The translations under genes and the position numbers were made by a program. The notes beneath the pieces are model-generated. The model ran no database searches. It was not told the origin of the DNA and saw only the letters and a program-made list of their open reading frames with translations. Below are positions 1-6,361 of a stretch of DNA of 7,064 nt, piece after piece. The stretch is taken from positions 1 through 7,064 of the forward strand of contig DXHG01000020.1 in the NCBI GenBank assembly GCA_019113455.1. Direction: 5' to 3'. The stretch comes from Candidatus Treponema faecavium. GTDB taxonomy: Bacteria; Spirochaetota; Spirochaetia; Treponematales; Treponemataceae. The stretch's first letter is position 1; every line of letters begins with the position of its first letter.

Positions 1-117
1 AATTTTGCAATCGGCAAATTTTTATTTTTTAAACGGGAAATTTTATATTGCAGAACGGGCATTCTGCCGGACGGTATTCGCCGCTTTTCCGCCGGAATAC
101 CGCCGCTGCACGCAGAC
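1..117. other. Non-coding left edge with two inverted repeats
   Basis: No credible gene is seen here. Bases 1-50 are AT-rich. A 6-bp inverted repeat, GCAGAA (50-55) with TTCTGC (62-67), is followed by an 8-bp one, CGGTATTC (72-79) with GAATACCG (95-102). The second is extended by CGG/CCG (68-70 with 103-105) across one bulged base. Neither is followed by a clear T run. They may be secondary structures at the 3' end of the htrA transcript or belong to a gene beyond the left edge. Confidence 0.4.
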
Positions 118-153
118 AAAAACGGACCGCCTGTCCAGACGGTCCGTTTTTTT
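118..153 (-). terminator. Intrinsic terminator downstream of htrA (bidirectional)
   Basis: A perfect stem is formed by CGGACCG (123-129) and CGGTCCG (140-146) around a 10-nt loop. It is flanked by A5 on one side and T7 on the other, so both strands show a GC stem followed by a T run. It begins 14 nt past the htrA TAA stop (168-170) and should end the htrA transcript. The T7 on the plus strand would also stop transcription entering from the left edge. Confidence 0.85.
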
Positions 154-167
154 ACCCGCGCGTGCGG

Positions 168-1637
168 TTACAGCCGGTAGCGGCTTGTCGTGATAGTGTG
201 CCCCTGGCTGTACACGTCAAACCAGATTGACGAGCCGGGCTCCGATTCAAGCGCGGCATAGAATTCCGCAAGCGAGCGCACCGGCGTGTCGTTTACCGCC
301 GTTATCACGTCGCCGCTCTGCAGGCGCATCGCCGCCGCGGGAGACCGCGGCATGATGTTCGTTACCACCACGCCTTCGACTTTTTTGTCCAGTTCCAGCT
401 CTTCTCGGATTTCGTCCGTAATCGGATACGCGATAAAGCCCGGCCACAGCTGCGAATTGTCTGAGGCGGTGTCGTCATCGCGCGCCTCTATCGAAACGGA
501 TACCGTTACCGATTCGCCGCCGCGGATACATTCAAATTCAACTTTCTCGCCGACAGTCAGGTCGCCCACATCGCGCACCAGCTGATCCGTGTTTTTAATC
601 GGCTCGCCGTTCATCGCGACGATGTAGTCGCCGGCCTGCATGCCGCCTTTGGCAGCAGGAGAGTCAAGGAATATCTGCGACGCAAACGCGCCGATTTTGC
701 CTTCTACACCGAGTTCCTTTTTGTATTCGTCTTTGATTTCAACAAGCGACACGCCCAGCCAGCCGTAGGTAACTTCGCCTTTTTCGATAAAGTCGTCGAT
801 CGCTTTCTTTACGTTGTTTATCGGAATTGCAAAGCCGATGCCCTGAGAACCGCCGGACTGCGATGCAATCCACGTATTGATGCCGATAACCTCGCCGTAG
901 ATATTGACGAGCGGGCCGCCCGAGTTGCCCGGGTTAATCGCGGCGTCTGTCTGGATAAAGTCGCTCACATTGCCGATCGCCGTGCCGCTTCTGCCTGTCG
1001 CGCTCACAATGCCCTGCGTGACGGTTGAATAGTAGCCGAGCGGCGCGCCCATTGAAAAGCAGATATCGCCGGTCTGCACGTCATCGGAATCGCCTAACCG
1101 CGCTACCGGGATGGACATATCGTCAGACTCAAACGACACGAGCGCGATGTCTTTGCGTTCATCCTTGCCGATGAGCTTGCCGGTAAAGGTGCGTTCGTCG
1201 TTCAGTTTAACAGAGATTTCGGTCGCTTCTCCTGCGACATGGTTGTTGGTAAGCACATAGTATGTTTTTCCGTCCTTGCGCACGATAACACCGGAACCAA
1301 GCCCCTGCTGTTCATATTCACGCGGCTCGCCGCTGCCGCGCGGTATGCCGAAAAAGAAAAACGGAAAATCGTCAAACGGCGTTGACTGTATCGTCTTTGT
1401 TTCTATAACGTCGAGCTCAACAACTGCCGGCAGCACCGCAGAAGAAACCGAGCGGAACGATTCCTGCAGCGCCTCTGCCGCGGCAAGGCCGCTTGCCGGC
1501 ACGGAAACGCCTGAGCGCGTGTCCGCAAACACCGTTGCGGCGGAGTTTTCTTTTGCGGAACACGAAAAAGACGCAACCGCAAAAGACAGCGCGGCAACAC
1601 CTGCCGCCCCTACTATTTTTTTAGCCCATGTTTTCAT
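168..1637 (-). CDS. htrA: HtrA/DegP-family periplasmic serine protease with two PDZ domains
   Basis: This is a 489-residue trypsin-like protease/chaperone of the HtrA (Do/DegP) family, which degrades or refolds damaged envelope proteins. An N-terminal hydrophobic export segment (about residues 7-25) ends in SFSC with Cys26, so the product is either a spirochaetal lipoprotein or a signal-peptidase I substrate. The protease domain spans roughly 60-285 with a complete triad: His133 (TNNHV), Asp163 (RKDIAL) and Ser239 (NPGNSGGPL). A Phe-rich loop (FPFFFFG, 91-97) matches the LA-loop area of the family. PDZ1 is about 291-385 and PDZ2 about 400-489. The start is the ATG at 1637, because a strong GGAGGTG lies 6 nt upstream; an in-frame ATG nine codons earlier lacks an SD and would put charged residues before the signal. 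The gene stands alone between two terminators, so it is probably monocistronic. Family identity is certain; the substrate is unknown. Confidence 0.96.
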   Translation of the reverse strand: MKTWAKKIVGAAGVAALSFAVASFSCSAKENSAATVFADTRSGVSVPASGLAAAEALQESFRSVSSAVLPAVVELDVIETKTIQSTPFDDFPFFFFGIPRGSGEPREYEQQGLGSGVIVRKDGKTYYVLTNNHVAGEATEISVKLNDERTFTGKLIGKDERKDIALVSFESDDMSIPVARLGDSDDVQTGDICFSMGAPLGYYSTVTQGIVSATGRSGTAIGNVSDFIQTDAAINPGNSGGPLVNIYGEVIGINTWIASQSGGSQGIGFAIPINNVKKAIDDFIEKGEVTYGWLGVSLVEIKDEYKKELGVEGKIGAFASQIFLDSPAAKGGMQAGDYIVAMNGEPIKNTDQLVRDVGDLTVGEKVEFECIRGGESVTVSVSIEARDDDTASDNSQLWPGFIAYPITDEIREELELDKKVEGVVVTNIMPRSPAAAMRLQSGDVITAVNDTPVRSLAEFYAALESEPGSSIWFDVYSQGHTITTSRYRL

Positions 1638-1643
1638 TAAAAA

Positions 1644-1650
1644 CACCTCC
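1644..1650 (-). promoter_or_regulatory. Shine-Dalgarno site of htrA
   Basis: The minus strand reads GGAGGTG followed by a 6-nt spacer and ATG at 1637. This near-perfect ribosome binding site decides the htrA start in favour of the second in-frame ATG. Confidence 0.85.
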
Positions 1651-1659
1651 AGACTATAT

Positions 1660-1671
1660 ATCATGCATGAT
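1660..1671. repeat. 12-bp perfect palindrome upstream of htrA
   Basis: ATCATGCATGAT is its own reverse complement and lies 9 nt upstream of the htrA Shine-Dalgarno sequence. It could be an operator half-site pair. A palindrome of this length is expected once or twice by chance in a window this size, so only its position makes it notable. Confidence 0.35.
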
Positions 1672-1787
1672 TAGGTTATCTCGTACGCTATTAAATACAA
1701 ATAAGCAAAGCCGCAGGTTACAGTGTCTGCCGCATGGTTATTATTGTTATATCTGACTGCGGGGAGATACTGCGTGTGCATGAGGAT

Positions 1788-1822
1788 AAAAAAATACGTG
1801 CGCCAATATAAAGCGCACGTAT
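1788..1822 (-). terminator. Intrinsic terminator of the ATPase-to-map operon
   Basis: A 10-bp perfect stem, ATACGTGCGC (1794-1803) with GCGCACGTAT (1813-1822), encloses a 9-nt loop. On the minus strand it runs straight into seven T residues. It starts 18 nt after the map stop codon. There is no T run on the plus-strand side, so it acts in the minus direction only. It should separate the long operon from htrA. Confidence 0.9.
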
Positions 1823-1839
1823 CATATTGCACAAGCCGA

Positions 1840-2586
1840 TTAACGCTGCGTGAGCACTTCGGTATGGTCAGGGAATACCGCGACGGTGTGTTCCGCGTGC
1901 GCGGACAGTTTGCCGTCGGCAGTCAGCACGGTCCAGCCGTCGTCGGCAAGGATAACGTCGCCGGTGCCCTGATTTATCATCGGCTCTATCGCAAGCACCA
2001 TGCCCGGCTGGATGCGGGGATTGCGGCCGCGGGACGGGCAGTTCGGCACAGAGGGATCCTCGTGCACGGCAAGGCCGACGCCATGCCCGCAGTATTCATA
2101 CACAACGCCGTATCCTGCGCTGTGCGCAATGTCATACACCGCGTGCGCAATGTCGGAAATACGGTTTCCGGCACGGCACGCGGCAATGCCTGCGGCCAGG
2201 CACTGTTCGGCAACTTCAACAAGGCGGCGCGCCTCTTCGCTTACATTGCCTACAAGCACGCTCACTGTTGAATCGCTTATATAGCCGTGCAGGTCTATGC
2301 CCACGTCAAGCGACACGATATCTCCGTCACGCACATGGCGTTTCCGCGACGGGATGCCGTGAATGACTTCGTTGTTTATCGAAATGCACGCGGTTCCCGG
2401 AAAATCTTCCTTGTGCCATGCCGGCGTGCCGCCGTGCCTGCGCACAAACTCAAAACAGATGTCGTCTATGTCTTTTGTCGACATGCCCGCCTGTACTTTG
2501 GGAATCACGTGATCAAACATCCGGGCAAGCAGCCGGCATGATTCACGGATACCGTTTATTTGTTTTTCGTTTTTCAGGTGTATCAT
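1840..2586 (-). CDS. map: Type I methionine aminopeptidase
   Basis: This 248-residue cytosolic metalloprotease removes the initiator Met from nascent proteins. It is a short type Ia enzyme with no N-terminal extension. All five metal ligands are present: Asp94 (VSLDVG), Asp105 (YISDST), His168 (GHGVG), Glu201 (AIEPM) and Glu232 (AEHTV). His76 (VIHGIP) and His175 (AVHEDP) match the two substrate-site histidines. The numbering is offset by exactly three from the Escherichia coli enzyme. The start is the ATG at 2586, giving MIHLKNEKQI, the usual opening of the family, with GGAG 7 nt upstream. An in-frame start 24 codons earlier adds unrelated residues and is rejected. The first 44 nt overlap the 3' end of the J-domain gene in another frame, which suggests translational coupling. 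It is the last gene of the operon. Confidence 0.97.
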   Translation of the reverse strand: MIHLKNEKQINGIRESCRLLARMFDHVIPKVQAGMSTKDIDDICFEFVRRHGGTPAWHKEDFPGTACISINNEVIHGIPSRKRHVRDGDIVSLDVGIDLHGYISDSTVSVLVGNVSEEARRLVEVAEQCLAAGIAACRAGNRISDIAHAVYDIAHSAGYGVVYEYCGHGVGLAVHEDPSVPNCPSRGRNPRIQPGMVLAIEPMINQGTGDVILADDGWTVLTADGKLSAHAEHTVAVFPDHTEVLTQR

Positions 2587-3388
2587 ATAAAAACTCCATA
2601 ACCGCCCTGCAGTCTTCAGGGATCCGGACTTTTTTGTCAAGCTTAAGCGCTTCTTCAAGGCAGATGCGCGCCGTGGCGCCGTCGCCTATCCGGCAGTACG
2701 CGCCCGCCATGTGCGCGAGAAAAAACGCGTCGTCAGTGTTTCCGAACCGCAGATCAAGCGCGCGCTCCCACACGTCGAGCGCGAGCTCGTCCGAGACAAA
2801 GCCGTCTATGCGCCGGCGCAGAATATCGCGGGCAAACGAGAGCACCTCAGGAAAAAAGTGCTTAAAATATGAAAATGAATACTCCATTGCAATAATCTGC
2901 TCGAGCAGAACGGCTGTATCATAGTAATGACCGCGGATAGACAGTTCTTCACACAGGATAAAACCGAAATCCATAAAATCTTCGCGCGTAAACCAGCGAG
3001 AAAGCGAAAAATCAAACGAAGCCGACGAGAGCTTAAGGAATTCCGCAACAGCGTCGTCTTCGTGATGATGCATTAAATCAAAAAAAATGAGCTTGCACCT
3101 GCTTTCTTCATCGGTCCGTGCACGGAGCCATTCGCGGTAATCAAACGTATTTTCGCTGCCGTTTGTCCGGTACCGGCCCCCGGCTGCAAACGACATATCA
3201 AAAATGGAACGCTGATGCGCGTCAGAAAGGATCTCATATGCGCGAACCAGCTGCCTGAACTGTTCGCTCGTGTCGGTGCTTTGCCCCGTGTCCGGATGCA
3301 GCAGTTTTGCTTTTTGCCGGTACGCGCGTTTAATTTCCGCCGACGTTGCAGACGGAGAAACCCCCAGTATTTTATAACAGTTTTCCAT
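2543..3388 (-). CDS. J-domain protein with helical/TPR-like C-terminal region
   Basis: This 281-residue protein carries an N-terminal J domain (about residues 3-66: YKILGV, helix II with RAYRQKAKLL, the invariant HPD at 31-33, and YEILSD). J domains stimulate the ATPase of an Hsp70 (DnaK) partner. It has none of the Gly/Phe-rich linker, zinc-finger CXXCXGXG repeats or substrate domain of true DnaJ, so it is a specialised co-chaperone. The rest is largely helical, and residues about 201-252 resemble a tetratricopeptide unit (AYCRIGD...ARICLEEALKLD), a probable protein-binding surface. The ATG at 3388 places YKILGV at residue 5, as expected for the domain, but no Shine-Dalgarno sequence precedes it. 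The 3' end overlaps map by 44 nt. The client is unknown; the location suggests a cytosolic role in the same expression unit as the ATPase genes. Confidence 0.85.
   Translation of the reverse strand: MENCYKILGVSPSATSAEIKRAYRQKAKLLHPDTGQSTDTSEQFRQLVRAYEILSDAHQRSIFDMSFAAGGRYRTNGSENTFDYREWLRARTDEESRCKLIFFDLMHHHEDDAVAEFLKLSSASFDFSLSRWFTREDFMDFGFILCEELSIRGHYYDTAVLLEQIIAMEYSFSYFKHFFPEVLSFARDILRRRIDGFVSDELALDVWERALDLRFGNTDDAFFLAHMAGAYCRIGDGATARICLEEALKLDKKVRIPEDCRAVMEFLYDTPEKRKTNKRYP
2594..2597 (-). promoter_or_regulatory. Shine-Dalgarno site of map inside the upstream gene
   Basis: GGAG lies 7 nt upstream of the ATG at 2586 and is embedded in the coding sequence of the J-domain gene. It supports the short map start and an authentic 44-nt gene overlap. 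Confidence 0.6.
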
Positions 3389-3391
3389 GAG

Positions 3392-3454
3392 AAAAAACGC
3401 TGCCGCAGGCTGATGTGCGGATTGTCAGCCTATTTTACCGCCTGCGTATGCGGC
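3392..3454 (-). promoter_or_regulatory. Nested hairpins and T6 run before the J-domain gene
   Basis: On the minus strand the 3' end of the upstream gene and the 36-nt spacer contain three competing pairings: AGGCTGA with TCAGCCT (3425-3431 with 3407-3413), CGCAGGC with GCCTGCG (3440-3446 with 3404-3410), and GCCGCA with TGCGGC (3449-3454 with 3402-3407). They share bases, so they cannot all form. A T6 run (3392-3397) follows a few nt later, just before the ATG. This could be an intra-operon attenuator, a partial terminator or an mRNA-processing structure, but the arrangement is not a textbook terminator. Confidence 0.35.
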
Positions 3455-3835
3455 TTGTTCCGCGTTTTGCAGCACTTCAAAGTAATCTACGAACATGCCT
3501 TCTTTTTCCATTGCGCGCATGAGGTTTCTGCACGTTTTTTCTGCGAACAGTCCGGTTTTTACCACGAGGGCGGCGGCTTTTTTGCCGCCAAGCGTCCGGC
3601 AGCGGGCAAACACTTCGGAAACCTTTGGAGACAGCTTGGATGAAAAGACTCCCTGGCAGGGAACGACTACTGTAATGTACGTATACGGCACATCGCTGAA
3701 TGTATCGCCGTCAGTGAGCGCCGGTACAACCGTTACCGAGTGTCCCTGCGCTGCGACTGCCTGTTCCAGTTTTTTTACGATAGCCGTATGGCGGCTTGAA
3801 TCTGACGGCAGAAAATGCAAAATAAGAATGTTCAT
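3425..3835 (-). CDS. Small flavodoxin-fold-like protein of unknown function
   Basis: This 136-residue soluble protein has no signal peptide or membrane segment. The secondary-structure pattern resembles a flavodoxin/Rossmann-like alpha/beta sandwich: strand NILILHF (2-8), a loop with PSDSSRHTA (10-18), a helix to about residue 30, strand SVTVVPA (33-39), strand TYITVVVP (52-59), strand KKAAALVVKTG (85-95), a long helix and strand MFVDYFEV (113-120). The loop at 10-18 sits where flavodoxins bind the FMN phosphate but does not match their T/S-X-T-G-X-T motif, so flavin binding is doubtful. It starts 8 nt after the UspA-like stop and belongs to the same transcript. The ATG is the first available start, and only a weak GGGG lies upstream. 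I do not recognise a named family; a divergent flavodoxin-like protein is my best structural guess. Confidence 0.72.
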   Translation of the reverse strand: MNILILHFLPSDSSRHTAIVKKLEQAVAAQGHSVTVVPALTDGDTFSDVPYTYITVVVPCQGVFSSKLSPKVSEVFARCRTLGGKKAAALVVKTGLFAEKTCRNLMRAMEKEGMFVDYFEVLQNAEQAAYAGGKIG

Positions 3836-3843
3836 AGTACCGG

Positions 3844-4344
3844 CTACCCCATTTTATACAGCTGTTCAATGTTTTCTTCTTTTACTACCAGCACGGAACA
3901 GCGGGCGCTGCGCAGTATTTCCTGATTTGAGCTTGAAACGGCGTCGTGTTTTACGGCGGCGGTGTTTTTTGTCACGGAGCTGCAGCTGCCAAGCAAAATT
4001 AATCCGGCGTGCATCCGTTCTGCTGCAGCGATAACTTCATACCCCACAGAGCCGCTGAGCAGTTCCGTTTCAATCTTTATGTTCTTTGCTTTTCCCAAAT
4101 TAACTGCATAATCAAGATACCGTCTGCCATCGCGGGTCAGGCTTTCTTCAAACGAACGGCTTTCATCGGCGACAAAAAATTTGCTCAGCGTCAGCTGCTT
4201 AAGCGTCGCTGTGTCTACAACGTATACAGCTTTTAAATTGCAGCGGTACAATTTCGCCATCAGAATGCCATACTGCACCGCATGAATGGAAGACTCTGAT
4301 CCGTTTACCAAAATCAACACATTCTGAAAAAGAGACTTTATCAT
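3844..4344 (-). CDS. Universal stress protein (UspA) family, degenerate nucleotide site
   Basis: This 166-residue protein is a single cytosolic Usp domain. Strand 1, NVLILVNGSESS (8-19), is followed by helix 1 (HAVQYGILMAKLYRC) and strand 2 with AVYVVD (39-44). Near the C-terminus are GLILLGS (114-120), then EILRSARCSVLVVK (142-155), the usual closing helix and strand of the family. The Asp common after strand 1 is Asn14. The G-2X-G-9X-G-(S/T) ATP-binding loop is missing: after Gly119 there is no further glycine until the end of the fold. Nucleotide binding is therefore unlikely, as in UspA-type rather than ATP-binding members. The start is the ATG at 4344, which shares its A with the TGA stop of the V-ATPase D subunit; an adjacent TTG at 4347 is a less likely start. 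A GGGAAGGA lies 4 nt upstream. This coupling implies coexpression with the ATPase. Confidence 0.87.
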   Translation of the reverse strand: MIKSLFQNVLILVNGSESSIHAVQYGILMAKLYRCNLKAVYVVDTATLKQLTLSKFFVADESRSFEESLTRDGRRYLDYAVNLGKAKNIKIETELLSGSVGYEVIAAAERMHAGLILLGSCSSVTKNTAAVKHDAVSSSNQEILRSARCSVLVVKEENIEQLYKMG

Positions 4345-4967
4345 CAATTCCTTCCCTGCCGTGATTTTAACGACTTCAATACAAATACGTTTTCCCGCTC
4401 CCGCTCTTCAAGCACGCTTTCAATATAGACTTTTGTTTCTCTTGTCTGCGGAATCACCATCTTGTCAAGCGCGTTTACCCGGCGCTGTGTCTTGCGCACT
4501 TCCATGGCAAGACGCCATACTATGGTGCGGATCGAGGCCATCTCGGTAAGCAGCCGCAGCAGTTCAAAAAACTCAACCATGACTTTGTCTGAATCGGCAG
4601 AAGTGCCCAAAAACGAATAAAACAGCTCCCGCTGCGGCAGCTTCACTTCAATAGTAGAAAAACCCATTCCCGCAATCGTAACATTCTTTTCAATAATATC
4701 AAAATCATACTGTACCGCATGTGAAATGCGCTCTATGCGGTCTCCGCCGACTGTCATAAGCATATTGCGCAGCGCCGGATACGCGCTCTGTATCTGTTTT
4801 TCCAGATCATGTTCAAGCAGCTTTACTTTTTCAACCATGCGCATGAGTTCCATAACGAGTATCTCACGTTTCTGCTCAAGCAGGTCATACCCGTCCTGCG
4901 CAATTGAAAGCTGTTCTTTCATGTGAAGCAGATTGGACTTTGTCGGCGCAACATTTAATTTAGCCAT
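4344..4967 (-). CDS. atpD: V-type ATPase subunit D (central rotor stalk)
   Basis: This 207-residue protein is subunit D (NtpD/AtpD family), the coiled-coil rotor shaft that turns inside the A3B3 head and links it to the membrane ring. The N-terminus has the family hallmark: PTKSNLLHMKEQLSIAQ (8-24) then GYDLLEQKREIL (26-37). Long amphipathic helices at both ends (about 10-60 and 140-200) form the shaft, and the middle (about 70-125) is the globular part. The length is normal for the family. It starts 11 nt after the B-subunit stop, with AAGG overlapping that stop as a likely Shine-Dalgarno sequence. Its stop shares one base with the UspA-like start. Gene order A-B-D is the standard catalytic-head order. 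Note that atpD here means V-type D, not the F-type beta subunit. Confidence 0.96.
   Translation of the reverse strand: MAKLNVAPTKSNLLHMKEQLSIAQDGYDLLEQKREILVMELMRMVEKVKLLEHDLEKQIQSAYPALRNMLMTVGGDRIERISHAVQYDFDIIEKNVTIAGMGFSTIEVKLPQRELFYSFLGTSADSDKVMVEFFELLRLLTEMASIRTIVWRLAMEVRKTQRRVNALDKMVIPQTRETKVYIESVLEERERENVFVLKSLKSRQGRN
4349..4356 (-). promoter_or_regulatory. Shine-Dalgarno site of the UspA-like gene
   Basis: The minus strand reads GGGAAGGA, four nt before ATG at 4344, within the last codons of the D-subunit gene. The strong site plus the TGATG stop/start fusion supports efficient re-initiation. Confidence 0.6.
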
Positions 4968-4978
4968 AAGCCAAAACC

Positions 4979-6361
4979 TTATTCCGCAGTCTGCGGCATA
5001 TATTTATCGATATACTCAGGCTTGATTCGATACAGTTCGCTGCGCGGAAGCATCGCAAGCATCTTCCATCCTATATCAAGCGTCTGTTCAATCGTTCGGT
5101 TTTCAAATTCGTCCTGACACAGGAATTCATTTTCAAAGCGTTCCCCAAAATGCAGATACATTCTATCGCTGTCAGACAGTTCTTCTTCACCGATAATTGC
5201 AGCAAGGTTGCGGATGTTCTTCACTTTTGAATACGCGGCAAACAGCTGGCTTGAAACATCCTTATGGTCTTCGCGCGTCATACCCTCGCCGATGCCGTCC
5301 TTCATCAGACGGGACAGACTCGGAAGCCCTGCAACAGGAGGATACAGTCCTTTCTGAGACATTTCACGGTCAAGAACGATCTGTCCTTCAGTGATATAAC
5401 CGGTTAAGTCAGGGATTGGGTGAGATATATCGTCGTTCGGCATGGTCAGAATCGGTATCTGCGTAATAGAGCCGGAAGAGCCTTTGATTTTTCCTGCCCG
5501 CTCGTACAGCTCCGCCAGGTTAGAATACAAATAACCAGGGTATCCTTTGCGGCCGGGCACCTCGCCGCGCGTCGTGGAAATCTCGCGCAGCGCTTCGCAG
5601 TAGTTCGTCATATCGGTCATTACCACAAGTACGTGCATATTGCGCTCATATGCCAGATATTCTGCGGCGGTAAGCGCACAGCGCGGCGTGATAATGCGTT
5701 CAATAGACGGTGCATCCGCCAGCGACTGAAACATCACAACGCGGGACAATACACCTGACTGCTCAAACGTATTGATAAAGAACTGCGCCACGTCATACTT
5801 AATGCCCATACCGGCAAAGACCATAACAAACTCTTCATCTGCATTTAATATTTTTGCCTGCCTGATAATCTGCGCCGCTAATTTATTGTGCGGAAGTCCG
5901 TTTCCGGAAAAAATCGGCAGCTTTTGGCCGCGAATCAGCGTATTCATGCCGTCTATCGCGCTGATGCCTGTCTGAATAAAATCCCGCGGATACACACGCG
6001 CATACGGATTTATCGGATAGCCGTTTACATTCAATTTTCTGGAAGAAATGATTTCAGGATACCCGTCGATAGGCTCTCCCAGACCGTTAAAAATGCGTCC
6101 AAGCAGACCATCGCCGACGCGCAGCTCCATCGGCGCATCAAGGAACTCAACACTCGATTCATGCAGATCGATTCCCGTCGTGGAACCGAACACCTGCACA
6201 ACGGCATACTCCTCAGAAATATCCACGATACGGCCGGTACGTTTTTGCCCGCTGCGGTCGCGCACCACGACTATTTCTTCATAAAACACATTTTCACTGC
6301 GGTGCACCACGATGATAGGCCCGTCAACGGAACTTACGCCGCGGTATTCAATTCCTTTCAT
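4979..6361 (-). CDS. atpB: V-type ATPase subunit B (non-catalytic)
   Basis: This 460-residue protein is the regulatory B subunit of the V1 head, which alternates with A in the hexamer. Its P-loop position carries SGNGLPHNKLA (152-162) instead of a Walker A GXXXXGKT, which is normal for B subunits. Other conserved blocks are the beta-barrel with VDGPIIVV (12-19), GLGEPIDG (93-100), MTDMTNYCEALREIS (248-262), YLYSNLAELYERAG (277-290) and PIPDLTGYITEGQI (315-328). Arg351 in PSLSRLM (347-353) corresponds to the arginine finger that completes the catalytic site in the neighbouring A subunit. The ATG at 6361 overlaps the A stop as ATGA, indicating translational coupling. The length fits the family (about 460), and the protein looks fully functional. 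Confidence 0.98.
   Translation of the reverse strand: MKGIEYRGVSSVDGPIIVVHRSENVFYEEIVVVRDRSGQKRTGRIVDISEEYAVVQVFGSTTGIDLHESSVEFLDAPMELRVGDGLLGRIFNGLGEPIDGYPEIISSRKLNVNGYPINPYARVYPRDFIQTGISAIDGMNTLIRGQKLPIFSGNGLPHNKLAAQIIRQAKILNADEEFVMVFAGMGIKYDVAQFFINTFEQSGVLSRVVMFQSLADAPSIERIITPRCALTAAEYLAYERNMHVLVVMTDMTNYCEALREISTTRGEVPGRKGYPGYLYSNLAELYERAGKIKGSSGSITQIPILTMPNDDISHPIPDLTGYITEGQIVLDREMSQKGLYPPVAGLPSLSRLMKDGIGEGMTREDHKDVSSQLFAAYSKVKNIRNLAAIIGEEELSDSDRMYLHFGERFENEFLCQDEFENRTIEQTLDIGWKMLAMLPRSELYRIKPEYIDKYMPQTAE

Larger units (their letters stand above)
1638..1787 (-). promoter_or_regulatory. htrA upstream region, presumed promoter
   Basis: This spacer separates the map terminator from htrA and must contain the htrA promoter if the terminator is efficient. 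I cannot assign a convincing -35/-10 pair. A TTGCTT at about 1704-1709 on the minus strand has only a poor -10 at proper spacing, and a TATAGT near 1653-1658 sits too close to the Shine-Dalgarno site. A perfect 12-bp palindrome lies at 1660-1671. Confidence 0.4.

Noticed and set aside
5..193. Short plus-strand open frame at the left edge
   Set aside because: It crosses the htrA terminator hairpin and enters the htrA 3' end, with a cysteine- and arginine-rich translation resembling nothing known.
1638..1664. Longer htrA start adding nine residues
   Set aside because: No Shine-Dalgarno sequence precedes it, it delays the signal sequence with acidic residues, and the ATG at 1637 has GGAGGTG at ideal spacing.
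1723..2271. 182-residue plus-strand open frame opposite map
   Set aside because: It has no recognisable domain or Shine-Dalgarno sequence, runs through the map terminator hairpin, and mirrors a well-conserved enzyme gene.
2587..2658. Longer map start adding 24 residues
   Set aside because: The extra residues do not match the family, the overlap with the upstream gene would grow to 116 nt, and the ATG at 2586 gives a canonical MAP N-terminus with GGAG upstream.
5870..5910. Apparent loss of the Walker A motif in subunit B as a sign of decay
   Set aside because: B subunits normally lack a functional P-loop; SGNGLPHNKLA is the expected form and the rest of the protein is intact.
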